Shown piece after piece: positions 23,941 to 32,477 of a stretch of 64,000 bases of DNA (position 1 is the first letter of the stretch; the number at the start of each line of letters is the position of its first letter). Under the pieces are notes generated by a model, which did no database searches, was not told where the DNA came from, and saw nothing but the letters and a program-made list of their open reading frames with translations. Both the position numbers and the translations under genes were made by a program. Location: NCBI GenBank assembly GCA_913056175.1, contig CAJXLM010000010.1:1-64000 (forward strand), in the 5' to 3' direction. Origin of the DNA: an uncultured Opitutia bacterium (GTDB taxonomy: Bacteria; Verrucomicrobiota; Verrucomicrobiia; Opitutales; Puniceicoccaceae).

Positions 23941-25275
23941 TCAAAAACCGAAGGCCCGCATGGCCTCGACCACCCGCACGAAGCCTGCGGTGTTCGCCCC
24001 CGTGCGATAGTCGTCGGGATCGCTGTAGCGGCTGGCCAGCCGGCGACAACGGTCGTGGATGCGCTGGATGATCGCCTCGAGCCGCGCCTCCACCTCCGCG
24101 AAGGGCCACTGCTCGAGGGCCGCGTTTTGCTGCATCTCCAGCGCCGATACCGCCACCCCGCCGGCGTTGGCCGCCTTGCCGGGACCGTGGAGCACTCCTT
24201 GCTCCCGGAAGAACTCGAGGGCCTCGGTGCGGCAGGGCATGTTGGCCCCCTCGCAGACGAGGCGGCAGCCGTTCGCCACGAGGCGCTCGGCGTCGGCCCG
24301 GTCCAGCTCGTTCTCCGTCGCGCAGGGAAAGGCGAGGTCGGCGGGAAGGTCCCACACGCTCTGGCCGGGCCGGTACTCGGTGTCGCCGGAGCTGAGGGGA
24401 TAGGCGGAGAGCCGGCCGCGCTCGACTTCCTTGAGCTGCCGGAGGGTCGCGAAATCGATCCCGCCGGGCGCGTGCAGGGAGCCCTGCGAATCCGAGCAGG
24501 AGATGACCCGCACCCCGAGTTCCTCGAGCTTGCGGATGGTGTAGAGGGCCACGTTGCCGGCCCCGGAAACCACCGCGGTCTTCCCCTCGAGGGAATCCCC
24601 CCGGGCCCGCAGCATGGCCTGGGCGAAGAAGACCACGCCGTAGCCGGTGGCCTCCTTGCGCACGTGCGAGCCTCCCCAGGAAGCCGACTTGCCGGTGATG
24701 ACCCCGAGCTCGTAGCGGTTCACGAGCCGCTTGTACTGCCCGAAGAGGTAGCCGATCTCCCGCTGGCTCACCCCGATGTCCCCGGCGGGAATGTCCGTCT
24801 GCTCGCCGATGTGCCGGTGCAGCTCCGTCATGAAACTCTGGCAGAAGCGCATGACCTCGTGGTCGGACCGGCCCCGCGGATCGAAGTCCGATCCCCCCTT
24901 GGCCCCGCCGAGGGAGAGCCCGGTCAGGCTGTTCTTCAGGATCTGCTCGAAGGAAAGGAAGCGGACGATGTCCAGGCTGACGCTGGGGTGGAAGCGGAGT
25001 CCGCCCTTGAAGGGGCCGAGCACGCTGCTGAAGCCTACGCGGTAGCCGCGGTTCACCCGGATCCGCCGGTCGTCGTCCTGCCAGGTGACCCGGAAGAGGA
25101 ACTGGCGCTCGGGCTCGCAGAAGCGCTCGAGGAGATTGAGTTCCTCGATCTCGGGATACTCCCCGAGGAGCGGCTCGAGGGTCGGGAGGATCTCCCCGGC
25201 CGCCTGCAGGAAGACGGGGTAGCCGGCGTTGCGGGACCGGACGCGGTCGAGGGTCTCTTCGAGGTAGGGATGCAT
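23941..25275 (-). CDS. gdhA: NADP-type glutamate dehydrogenase
   Basis: The 444-residue enzyme reductively aminates 2-oxoglutarate to glutamate. Its length and motifs are those of the hexameric NADPH-dependent type: KGGLRFHPSVSLDIVRFLSF with the active-site KN region, SLTGLSLGGAKGGSDFDPRG, HIGEQTDIPAGDIGVSQREI and GKSASWGGSHVRKEATGYGV. The Rossmann domain has VVSGAGNVALYTIRKLEE. It begins MHPYLEETLDRVRSRN and ends VVEAMRAFGF. It is in the long minus-strand gene run, 109 bp upstream of sufS, with no clear regulatory element in between. Confidence 0.97.
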   Translation of the reverse strand: MHPYLEETLDRVRSRNAGYPVFLQAAGEILPTLEPLLGEYPEIEELNLLERFCEPERQFLFRVTWQDDDRRIRVNRGYRVGFSSVLGPFKGGLRFHPSVSLDIVRFLSFEQILKNSLTGLSLGGAKGGSDFDPRGRSDHEVMRFCQSFMTELHRHIGEQTDIPAGDIGVSQREIGYLFGQYKRLVNRYELGVITGKSASWGGSHVRKEATGYGVVFFAQAMLRARGDSLEGKTAVVSGAGNVALYTIRKLEELGVRVISCSDSQGSLHAPGGIDFATLRQLKEVERGRLSAYPLSSGDTEYRPGQSVWDLPADLAFPCATENELDRADAERLVANGCRLVCEGANMPCRTEALEFFREQGVLHGPGKAANAGGVAVSALEMQQNAALEQWPFAEVEARLEAIIQRIHDRCRRLASRYSDPDDYRTGANTAGFVRVVEAMRAFGF

Positions 25276-25308
25276 GGCGGTGGGCGGCGGTCTCGGGTCT
25301 CCCCTCCC

Positions 25309-25800
25309 TCAGGGGCTGCGGTCCTCCACGCCGCCGCCCATGCGGACGATCTCGTCGTACTCCTCCTTTTCCACGGGGGTGATGGAGAGGCGGTTCCCCT
25401 TCTGGAGGATACGCAGGCCGGCGAGGTCAGCGTTCTCCCGCAGCGCCTTCAGGGAGACGGGCTCGCGGAGATGGCCCCGGTAGGCGACGTCCACGAGCAT
25501 CCAGCGGGGATTCTCCGGGTCTGACTTCGGGTCGTAGTAGGCCGATTCCGGGTCGAAGGCGGTCGGGTCCGGATAGGCCCCGGAAACGACTTCCGCCAGC
25601 CCGACCACCCCGGGGACGGGACAGTTCGAGTGGTAGAAAAGCACGGCATCCCCCACCCGCATCCGGTCCCGCAGGAAGTTGCGGGCCTGGTAGTTGCGGA
25701 TCCCGTCCCACGGCTCGGTCTGCCCGGGCCGGGCGGCGAGATCCTCGAGGGAAAAGGTCTCCGGCTCGGACTTCATCAACCAGAATTGGCAGTCGCTCAT
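25309..25800 (-). CDS. EVE domain-containing protein
   Basis: The protein, 163 residues, is essentially one EVE domain. It starts CQFWLMKSEPETFSLEDLAA and continues with PWDGIRNYQARNFLRDRMRV, VLFYHSNCPVPGVVGLAEVV and PRWMLVDVAYRGHLREPVSL, all family-typical. EVE domains have a PUA-like fold and are thought to recognise modified bases in DNA or RNA. It ends 33 bp upstream of gdhA on the same strand and starts 31 bp after the SDR gene. No restriction or defence partner is next to it. Confidence 0.94.
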   Translation of the reverse strand: MSDCQFWLMKSEPETFSLEDLAARPGQTEPWDGIRNYQARNFLRDRMRVGDAVLFYHSNCPVPGVVGLAEVVSGAYPDPTAFDPESAYYDPKSDPENPRWMLVDVAYRGHLREPVSLKALRENADLAGLRILQKGNRLSITPVEKEEYDEIVRMGGGVEDRSP

Positions 25801-25831
25801 GGCGGCGGAGGATGGCAGCGGGACGGGGTGC

Positions 25832-26719
25832 TTACAACCGTAGCTCGCCGTACCCCTCCCGGAAGCTGGGGTAGCGCGGCTCCCAGCCGAGGGTCTCCCG
25901 GATCTTGTGGTTGAGGATGCGGCGGTTGGGGGACTCGCCCCGCGCGTTCACGCGCATCCGCCGGCCGCGGGCGCTCTCCGGATCGAAGCGCGGGGGCTCC
26001 CGGCCGAGCCGTTCGCTCAGCCAGCGCACCATCTCCTCCTTCGGGGAGGGCTCGTTGTCGCACAGGTTGAAGATTTCCCCGGCGGCGGCAGGGTGATCGC
26101 TGACGGTGTGGATCGCCCCGACGATGTCCTCGAGGTGGATCATGTTGAGGTAGACATCGCCCCGCCCCGGGAGGACCTCCGCCCCGTCCCGAAGGAGGTC
26201 GAGGAGATAGTGGCGGTGCGGACCGTAGATCCCGGCGAGGCGGAGAATGGTCGCGCGCGGGCCGACGAAGGGGTCGCGCCGCAGGAGCTGCTCGGAGGCG
26301 TGGACAACTTGCCCGGTCGGGGAGAGTTCGCCGCCCCCGGCCATGTCCTCGGTCACCTCCCGCCCGTCCGCGAAGGGGTAGACCCCCGTCGAGCTGGTGT
26401 AGATCATCCGGCCGGCCCCGCCCCCACTGGTCCAGTTGAGGAGCGAGCGGTTCCCCCCGAGATAGGAGCGCTGGTAACCCTCGAGACCGCCCCCCGCCGC
26501 GGCCACGCAGTTGAGGAGCACCTCCGCGTCGCCGGGAACCTCGTGGTGCCAGTCCGCACTCTCCACGCGGGCCACTACGGGATGGAAGCGGGGGCCGAGC
26601 AGCTTTTCCAGGGTCGCCTGGTTCCGGCTCACCGCCCAGACCTCGTGGCCCTGCTCAAGCCAGTCGCGGGCTACTTCCGAGCCCACGTAGCCACAACCGA
26701 GAATGATGCGCCGACCCAT
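25832..26719 (-). CDS. NAD(P)-dependent epimerase/dehydratase-like SDR protein
   Basis: From the ATG at 26719 the 295-residue protein starts MGRRIILGCGYVGSEVARDW, a Rossmann GxGxxG variant. Further SDR features are MIYTSSTGVYPFADGREVTE and ILRLAGIYGPHRHYLLDLLR. YxxxK is replaced by HASEQLL at the expected site, so classical dehydrogenase activity is doubtful. This places it with the atypical extended SDRs such as YeeZ. NLCDNEPSPKEEMVRWLSER is a common C-terminal feature. It begins 4 bp after the Na+ symporter stop, so they are probably co-transcribed. Confidence 0.82.
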   Translation of the reverse strand: MGRRIILGCGYVGSEVARDWLEQGHEVWAVSRNQATLEKLLGPRFHPVVARVESADWHHEVPGDAEVLLNCVAAAGGGLEGYQRSYLGGNRSLLNWTSGGGAGRMIYTSSTGVYPFADGREVTEDMAGGGELSPTGQVVHASEQLLRRDPFVGPRATILRLAGIYGPHRHYLLDLLRDGAEVLPGRGDVYLNMIHLEDIVGAIHTVSDHPAAAGEIFNLCDNEPSPKEEMVRWLSERLGREPPRFDPESARGRRMRVNARGESPNRRILNHKIRETLGWEPRYPSFREGYGELRL

Positions 26720-26723
26720 GATG

Positions 26724-28193
26724 CTAACGGGAAACCGCCGGGACGCGGGGGCGCCCCAACCAGAACGCGATTCCATAGGTCAGGGCGGCGTTGAGCAAGG
26801 GAATCCATGTCCAGCCGAGCGGCCAGTCCGCCAGCTCGATCCCCGCGAGGAGGACTGCCGAGACGAGGGCACCCGTCAGCATGGCCACGAGATTGCCCCG
26901 ATCGTCACCGCGCGGAGCCCGGGTGGTCAGGCCGAGGAGGAAGACCCCGAGGAGGGAGCCGTAGGTGATGCCGACGATCTTGAAACCGAGCCACACGAAG
27001 CTCTCCCGGTAGCCGGCGAGGCCGAGGGCCAGCCCCGCGAGGAGAAGACCGGCCACGAGGATGCCCACCCGTGGCGCCCGCACCGACTGGCGCCAACGGG
27101 GACCGAGGAGGTCGTAGAGGGCGGAGGAACTGAGCGCGTTCACCGCGGAGTCGAGGCTGCTCATGGCGGTCGCGAAGATGCCCACGAGGAGGAGGCCCTT
27201 CAAGCCGGCCGGGGCCGACTCCGCGATGAACCAGGCGAACACCTCGTTGGCCCCGAGCTCCGCTGGCGGTCCCCCGCCGGCGAGGGCCGGTCCGGCCACG
27301 GCCAGGGCCACCCCGGTGAGCAGGAAGACCGCGGCCACCGGGATCCCGAGGAAGCCGCTCAGGACCACGCTCCACTGCGCCCGCCCGGTACTCCGGCAGG
27401 TGAGCATGCGCTGGGTGAGGTCCTGGTCGCACCCGAGGGCCGCCGTGGTCAGGACGAGGCCGTTGAGGACGGCGAGGTAGACGACATTCCAGTCGCTCCA
27501 CCAGCTCTCCCCCTCCCGCGGGGTCCACTGGATCCAGCGCAGCTGCCCGCGCTCACCGGCCGCACTCCAGAAGGCCTCCCAGCCCCCGGCCGCCTGCACG
27601 AGGAAGAAGAGAGCGGCCAAACCGCCCCCGATGAAGACGAGGGCCTGTACGCAGTCCGTCCAGATGACGGCCCGGATTCCCCCGGCGGCGGTGTAGAGGA
27701 GGGCCACCCCGGTAAAGAGGACCACCGCCCAGAAGAGGGGCACCCCGAAGAAGAGGGACAGCCCGGTCGCCGCGAGGAGCAGCCGGATCGCCGAGGCATT
27801 CAGCCGGGAGAGGAGGAAGAAGACGGCCGCGGTCCGGTGGGTGCCCCCGCCGAACCGCCCCGCGAGGTACTCGTAGATGGAGACGACCCGCGCGCGGTAG
27901 AAGGCCGGCAGGAAGAGAAAGGCCACGAGGAAGCGGGCGGCCAGCGAACCGATCCCGAACTGGAGGTAGCCGAGGTTGCCCCCGTACCCCGTCCCGGGCA
28001 CGCCGAGGAAGGTGACCGCGCTGATCTCGGTGGCAGTGATGGAGAGGAGGACGGCCGGCCAGGGGACTTGCCGGCCGGCCAGGAAGAAGTCGCGGGTGTC
28101 CCCCCGCCGGCGCGAGGCCCACCATCCCCCGAGGGCGATCGCCAGGAAATACCCGGCAATGATCCACAGGTCGGGAGCCGCCAGCGCACTCAT
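26724..28193 (-). CDS. Sodium:solute symporter (SSS family)
   Basis: The integral membrane protein, 489 residues, has about 13 helices. It starts WIIAGYFLAIALGGWWASRR after MSALAAPDL. The family signature regions are visible: RRRGDTRDFFLAGRQVPWPA, ITATEISAVTFLGVPGTGYG, and the core AVIWTDCVQALVFIGG with nearby AMSSLDSAVNALSSSALYDL. SSS members use the sodium gradient to take up sugars, amino acids or organic acids; the substrate cannot be told from sequence alone. It begins 6 bp downstream of the alpha/beta hydrolase gene and is followed by the SDR gene. Some members of this branch carry sugars or sialic acid. Confidence 0.93.
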   Translation of the reverse strand: MSALAAPDLWIIAGYFLAIALGGWWASRRRGDTRDFFLAGRQVPWPAVLLSITATEISAVTFLGVPGTGYGGNLGYLQFGIGSLAARFLVAFLFLPAFYRARVVSIYEYLAGRFGGGTHRTAAVFFLLSRLNASAIRLLLAATGLSLFFGVPLFWAVVLFTGVALLYTAAGGIRAVIWTDCVQALVFIGGGLAALFFLVQAAGGWEAFWSAAGERGQLRWIQWTPREGESWWSDWNVVYLAVLNGLVLTTAALGCDQDLTQRMLTCRSTGRAQWSVVLSGFLGIPVAAVFLLTGVALAVAGPALAGGGPPAELGANEVFAWFIAESAPAGLKGLLLVGIFATAMSSLDSAVNALSSSALYDLLGPRWRQSVRAPRVGILVAGLLLAGLALGLAGYRESFVWLGFKIVGITYGSLLGVFLLGLTTRAPRGDDRGNLVAMLTGALVSAVLLAGIELADWPLGWTWIPLLNAALTYGIAFWLGRPRVPAVSR

Positions 28194-28199
28194 CGCCCC

Positions 28200-29084
28200 T
28201 CAGGCCGCCGCCGACGCCAGAAAGGAGCGGATCCGGTCGCGCAGTTCCCGCCCGGCGTCCTCGAGCAGGTAGTGCCCGGCCTGCGGGCGCTCCTCGACCT
28301 CCGCCCGCGGAAACCGCCGCTGGAATTCGCGGAGGAAACGGCCGCGGAAGCAGAAGTCGGCGAGACCCCAGGCGAGCAGGCACGGCTTGTCCCGCAGCCG
28401 CGCCAGATTTTCCCCGCAGGCCTCCAGGGTCGCGTAGGAGGGATGGGAGGGCCGCATGGGAATGTCCGCCACGAACTGGGCGATCGCCGCCCGCCGGTCC
28501 GGCGTGCCGTAGGGGAGGAGGAAGCCCTCCGCCACCGCCTCGGGGAGCGGATGCTCCACGGCCATGCGGATCGCCGCCCGCGCGAAGAGGTTGTGCCGGA
28601 TCATGAGGTAGCGCCCGAGCAGCGGTGTGCGCACCGCCCGGATCTGCCAGGGCATCCAGCCGAAGGGGAAGGCGGCCGTGTTCAGGAAGACCAGCCCGCG
28701 CACGCGCTCGGGCTGGCGCCCGGCCACGGTCGCCCCGATCGCCCCCCCCCAGTCGTGGGCCACGAGGAAGTACTCCTCCACCCCGAGTTCCGCCAGCGCC
28801 CGCTCGAGATGGGCCGCGTGATCGGCGAGCCGCTGCGGGCTGGGCTGCCGGTCGGAGAATCCGCAGCCGAGATGGTCCGGGGCGATCCAGCGGAATCCGG
28901 GATGCCCCGCCTCCGCTATCAGGTCGCGGTAGAAAAAGGACCAGGTCGGATTTCCGTGCAGGCAGACCACCGCGGGACCCTCCCCGTGGTCCACGACCGA
29001 CAGCTCCCCCGGGCCCACCGGCACCCGGCGGGGACGGAAGGGATAGAGCAAGCGGAGGGTGGGCGGGAGCTCGGCAGGGTCCAC
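28200..29084 (-). CDS. Alpha/beta hydrolase, haloalkane dehalogenase / OleB-like
   Basis: The 294-residue protein (GTG start) has an alpha/beta-hydrolase core: VVCLHGNPTWSFFYRDLIAE with the oxyanion HGNPTW, then FLVAHDWGGAIGATVAGRQP, where aspartate replaces serine as nucleophile, and QAGHYLLEDAG with the catalytic His. The Asp nucleophile and the HGNPTWSF motif are seen in haloalkane dehalogenases and in OleB, the beta-lactone decarboxylase of long-chain olefin synthesis. No oleA, oleC or oleD gene is nearby. Between these two, the sequence does not decide. It is upstream of the symporter by 6 bp. Confidence 0.85.
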   Translation of the reverse strand: MDPAELPPTLRLLYPFRPRRVPVGPGELSVVDHGEGPAVVCLHGNPTWSFFYRDLIAEAGHPGFRWIAPDHLGCGFSDRQPSPQRLADHAAHLERALAELGVEEYFLVAHDWGGAIGATVAGRQPERVRGLVFLNTAAFPFGWMPWQIRAVRTPLLGRYLMIRHNLFARAAIRMAVEHPLPEAVAEGFLLPYGTPDRRAAIAQFVADIPMRPSHPSYATLEACGENLARLRDKPCLLAWGLADFCFRGRFLREFQRRFPRAEVEERPQAGHYLLEDAGRELRDRIRSFLASAAA

Positions 29085-29154
29085 CCGGAAATGCTGGGAG
29101 GTTCGCCAGCGTCCGGGCGAGGTGAAAAGTCCGGGAACGGGGGCCGGGAAGCCC

Positions 29155-29538
29155 TCAGTTCTCGAGGATCTCCACCTCGTAGCCGTCCGGGTCGGTCAGG
29201 AAGGCCATCTTCCGGCCGCCGGAGGTGAATTGCTCCCGCCAGTCCTCCGGCCAGATCTCGATGCCCTCCTCCTCGAGCCGGCCACAGTACTCGACGATGT
29301 CGTCCACCCCGATGCAGGTGTGCATGAGGTCCTCGGGGAACTCGACCCGGAAGTCGGGGGAGTAGGTCAACTCGAGCTCGTGCTCATTCCCCGGAAGGGA
29401 GAGGAGGACGATCTGGTTGCCGGCCGGGCTCTTGTCGTTGCGCTTGCGCACCTCGAAGCCGCAGGCCTTGCCGTAGAAGTCGATGGAGCGCTCGAGGTCG
29501 CTCACGCGGATACGGGTATGCAGGAACCGGGTGCTCAT
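29155..29538 (-). CDS. gloA: Lactoylglutathione lyase-like VOC protein (glyoxalase I)
   Basis: This 127-residue VOC-fold protein begins RFLHTRIRVSDLERSIDFYG and ends GRKMAFLTDPDGYEVEILEN, as glyoxalase I enzymes do. The conserved metal ligands are His8 (FLHTRI), Glu (NEHELELTYS), His (MHTCIGVDD) and Glu near the end (YEVEILE). It isomerises the hemithioacetal of methylglyoxal and glutathione or a related thiol to the lactoyl thioester. It is on the minus strand, 67 bp downstream of the IMPase-like gene and 71 bp upstream of the hydrolase. Confidence 0.9.
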   Translation of the reverse strand: MSTRFLHTRIRVSDLERSIDFYGKACGFEVRKRNDKSPAGNQIVLLSLPGNEHELELTYSPDFRVEFPEDLMHTCIGVDDIVEYCGRLEEEGIEIWPEDWREQFTSGGRKMAFLTDPDGYEVEILEN

Positions 29539-29604
29539 CGCCCCATTGGACCCGCTTCGCCGACTTTCCTCAAGGGAAGAACGGGCCGACGGCAGCGGGT
29601 TCGT

Positions 29605-30450
29605 TCAGTCGGCGGGCGACGCCGATCCACGACTGCCACCGTCCCCGTCCCCGAAGGCCGCCCGCAGGACCTCCACGGTAGCCGGAAGTCCCCCGCAGTA
29701 GGGCACGGAAGCAGCGTCGGCACGGAAGGAGCGGAGCGGCAGGGGGGAATCCGCAAGGAATTCCCAGGCGAGCCCGCGCGCCTCCAGCAGCGGCAGCACC
29801 GCCGCGATGTCCCAGATCCGCACCCGGAAATCCACCACCCCGGCGAACTGGCCGAGGGCCACGTAGGCACCCTCCATCGTGCTGGAGCCGAGGTTGCGGA
29901 AACGGTGGGCGGTGAGGAAGGGGGCCAGCCCGGCGAGCCTCTCCGCCGGCACGGGGAAGGACAGGGCAAGGGGCCAGTCGCCCCCGGGTTCGGCGGAAAG
30001 GGCGGGGGCCGGCCGGTCGTCCTCCCACAAGCCGTGTCCGCGACCGCCGTGCAACAGGCGGTCCTCGGCGTGGTCATAGACCCAGCCGTAGACGGGCCAG
30101 CCGTCCTCGAAGAGGGCCACGGAGATCGCGCAGACGGGAAAGCCAAGGGCGTAGTTGTTCGTTCCGTCGATGGGATCGACTACCCAGGCAAAACGGGAGC
30201 GGAGGGCCTGCTCCCCGGCCTCTGCCTCCTCGGTGCAGAAGTCATCCCCCGGAAAAGCCTCCGCCACCGCCTCCCGCAAGCGCCGGGAGAGGGCCAGGTC
30301 CGCCTCCGTCACCCGACTGCGGTCCGCCTTCCACTGGCTGTCCACCCGACCGTGCGACTCCCGGAACAAGCTCCGCTGCGCGGCCACGAAGCGGTAGCCG
30401 GCCTCCCGGCGGACGGCCCGCTCCGCCGACTCCGCCGCCTCAGCGGCCAT
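29605..30450 (-). CDS. Inositol monophosphatase family protein
   Basis: From the ATG at 30450, the protein has 281 residues. Motif A is WVVDPIDGTNNYALGFPVCA and motif B is RIWDIAAVLPLLEARGL; EE in DDFCTEEAEAG contributes to the first metal site. These are the lithium-sensitive phosphatase signatures (inositol-1-phosphate, fructose-1,6-bisphosphate or 3'-phosphoadenosine-5'-phosphate as substrates). The substrate here is not known. Its start overlaps the end of the class III aminotransferase by 11 bp, so the two are translated together. An earlier possible start would overlap it further. Confidence 0.9.
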   Translation of the reverse strand: MAAEAAESAERAVRREAGYRFVAAQRSLFRESHGRVDSQWKADRSRVTEADLALSRRLREAVAEAFPGDDFCTEEAEAGEQALRSRFAWVVDPIDGTNNYALGFPVCAISVALFEDGWPVYGWVYDHAEDRLLHGGRGHGLWEDDRPAPALSAEPGGDWPLALSFPVPAERLAGLAPFLTAHRFRNLGSSTMEGAYVALGQFAGVVDFRVRIWDIAAVLPLLEARGLAWEFLADSPLPLRSFRADAASVPYCGGLPATVEVLRAAFGDGDGGSRGSASPAD

Positions 30451-31711
30451 CGGAGTCGCCGCCCTCCCCGGCCGCACAGGCGGCGAAGGCTTCCTCCGCC
30501 ACGGCCACCGCCGCATCGATGCTCGCCTCGTCGTGGGCCGCGCTCAGGAACCAGTTGTGGTGCGGGTGGAAAAAGGCTCCCCGGCGGACGGCCGCCGCGC
30601 AGAACCGCTGCAACTCCCGCAGGTCATCGTCCCCTTCCAGCCAAGGATAGGGAGCGGACGGCGGCCCGGTCATCCGCAGGGTGCGGCCGTGCCGCCGCGC
30701 GGCCGCTTCCAGGCCGGCCCCGAGCCGCTCGCCCATCGCCCGGATCCGGTCGGGCACCCGGTCGCGCTCGAGAATCCGCAGGGTCGCCAGGGCGGCCGCC
30801 ATCGACTCGGGATTGTTCCAGTAGCTTCCGGTCAGGAAAACCCGGCCCGCAGCCGACCGCAGGGAGTCCCGGCCGACCGCCGCCGCGAGGGGATACCCAT
30901 TGGCGATCGCCTTGCAGTAGCAGGCGAGGTCCGGCTCGAAACCGACCACGCGGTGCGAGCCGCGTGCGTCGAGCCGGAATCCCACCCGGATGTCGTCGAG
31001 CACGAGGACCGCGCCGTACCGCTCGCAGAGGGCCTGCATCCCGGGCAGGAAACCCTCCGCCGGCCACACTGAGGGTGCGAATCCGGGGTGGTGGTAGGGG
31101 GTCGTGAAGACGGCCGCCACCTCGTCCCCGTGCTCCCGGAAAAGGGCCTCCAGCGACTCGAGGTCGTTCCAGCGGTAGCGGTGGACGTGCCGGCGGTCCT
31201 CCTCGATCAGCCCGCCGTAGCCGGGCGTGCACCACGCGTCCACGCCGTGGTAGGCGCCCTCGAGGAGGAAGACCTTCTTCCGGCCGGTGGCCTCCCGGGC
31301 GACCTGCAGGGCCCAGGTGGTCACATCCGAGCCGTTCTTCGCGAAGACCGCCCAGTCCGCGCAATCGATCCGCTCGGTGAGGAGTTCCGCCAGCTCCACC
31401 ATTATCCGGGAGGGCTGGTTGTGGACCCGGCCGCGCGCCCGTTCCCGCTCCGCCGCCTCCTCCACCTCGGGGTGGGCATGGCCGAGCACGATGGGCCCGT
31501 AGCCACACATGAAGTCGAGGTACTCGTGCCCGTCCACGTCCCGGAACCGGCAACCGTAGGCCTCCTCCGAGAAGTAGGGAAAGACCCCGGGCAGGCCGGC
31601 CGCCGGGGCGGTGTGCCCGTACTGGCCCCCGGGAATGACCTCCGCCGCCCGCGCAAACCACGCCCGGGACTGGGCGAGGGACGGGGAGGCGGGCGGGAGC
31701 TCCGTAGCCAT
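30440..31711 (-). CDS. Class III aminotransferase, glutamate-1-semialdehyde aminomutase-like
   Basis: The 423-residue protein starts MATELPPASPSLAQSRAWFA and has EVIPGGQYGHTAPAAGLPGV, similar to the HemL start. FMCGYGPIVLGHAHPEVEEA, FAKNGSDVTTWALQVAREAT, LVLDDIRVGFRLDARGSHRV and the PLP lysine in ACYCKAIANGYPLAAAVGR are class III features. True HemL lies at 36.4-37.7 kb, so this is a paralogue with another substrate. HemL has an SGTEANM motif; the NGSDVTTWA here differs. It partners with the IMPase-like gene (11 bp overlap), suggesting amination of a sugar or cyclitol-type compound. Confidence 0.87.
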   Translation of the reverse strand: MATELPPASPSLAQSRAWFARAAEVIPGGQYGHTAPAAGLPGVFPYFSEEAYGCRFRDVDGHEYLDFMCGYGPIVLGHAHPEVEEAAERERARGRVHNQPSRIMVELAELLTERIDCADWAVFAKNGSDVTTWALQVAREATGRKKVFLLEGAYHGVDAWCTPGYGGLIEEDRRHVHRYRWNDLESLEALFREHGDEVAAVFTTPYHHPGFAPSVWPAEGFLPGMQALCERYGAVLVLDDIRVGFRLDARGSHRVVGFEPDLACYCKAIANGYPLAAAVGRDSLRSAAGRVFLTGSYWNNPESMAAALATLRILERDRVPDRIRAMGERLGAGLEAAARRHGRTLRMTGPPSAPYPWLEGDDDLRELQRFCAAAVRRGAFFHPHHNWFLSAAHDEASIDAAVAVAEEAFAACAAGEGGDSDGR

Positions 31712-31721
31712 GCGCACTTCC

Positions 31722-32477
31722 CTACTCCGGGTCCGGGAAGAGTGCAAGGAAGGGCTCGGGAAGAGCGGCCTCCGCCCGGAGGAGCTCGCCCCCGACCGGG
31801 CACTCCAACCGGTAGGCGTGCAGGTAGAGGCGGTCCCCCGCACCCTCCCTCCCCTCCCGGAAGCGCTTGTTCGCCCCGAAGTCCCCGTAGAGCCGGTCGC
31901 CGAGCAGGGGAACCCGGTGGCGCGAGGCCTGCACGCGCAGCTGGTGGGTCCGCCCGGTGAGGGGACGCAGGGAAAGGAGGGTGAGCGGGAGGGGATGGCG
32001 CCGGAAGGCGAGTTCCCGCCCCTCCGTGACCGCCTCCTGGCCCCCGCCCCGCACGACCTGCACGCGGAGGTCCCCCTCCCGGGTTTTCACCCGCCGCAGC
32101 TGCTCCCGCCAGCGGAACTCCCGCCGCTCCGGCCGGCCCACCCCCACCGCCCGGTACTCCTTGCGCACCTCCCCGTTCTCGAAGGCCTCCCGGATCCGTT
32201 CCGCCCGCCTTCCCCGGGCCAGCAGGAGCACGCCGGAGGTCGGCCGGTCGAGACGGTGGCAGAGGATGAGGGACTCCGCCTCCCCGGGACCCCAACGATA
32301 GCCCTGCCGGTCCGGCTCCCAGGCCGCCCGCAGGAGCGCCTGCGGGTCCCGGCCCGCGCGGTTCGGATGGGAGAGCACGCCGGCCCCCTTGTCCACGGCC
32401 ACCCAGTCCGGCCCGCCCGCCACGGTCCGCACCCGCGGGTGCCAGGGGAGCTCGTGCCAGCCGCAACGCCCGCTCAT
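31722..32477 (-). CDS. RluA-family pseudouridine synthase
   Basis: The protein is 251 residues from the ATG at 32477. It has the RluA motif SLILCHRLDRPTSGVLLLAR with the catalytic aspartate, then EKEYRA-like RKEYRAVGVGRPERR, PLTGRTHQLRVQASRHRVPL and GDRLYGDFGANKRFREG. It isomerises a uridine to pseudouridine in rRNA or tRNA; the target is not predictable. No S4 domain precedes it, so it is the short form (RluA/TruC-like). Start and TonB-like stop overlap by 4 bp. A longer frame reaching 32720 overlaps the neighbour and is spurious. Confidence 0.9.
   Translation of the reverse strand: MSGRCGWHELPWHPRVRTVAGGPDWVAVDKGAGVLSHPNRAGRDPQALLRAAWEPDRQGYRWGPGEAESLILCHRLDRPTSGVLLLARGRRAERIREAFENGEVRKEYRAVGVGRPERREFRWREQLRRVKTREGDLRVQVVRGGGQEAVTEGRELAFRRHPLPLTLLSLRPLTGRTHQLRVQASRHRVPLLGDRLYGDFGANKRFREGREGAGDRLYLHAYRLECPVGGELLRAEAALPEPFLALFPDPE

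Noticed and set aside
30440-31711. Second hemL gene
   Set aside because: The motif around the amino-group site differs from HemL and a complete hemL with all signatures lies at 36428-37711.
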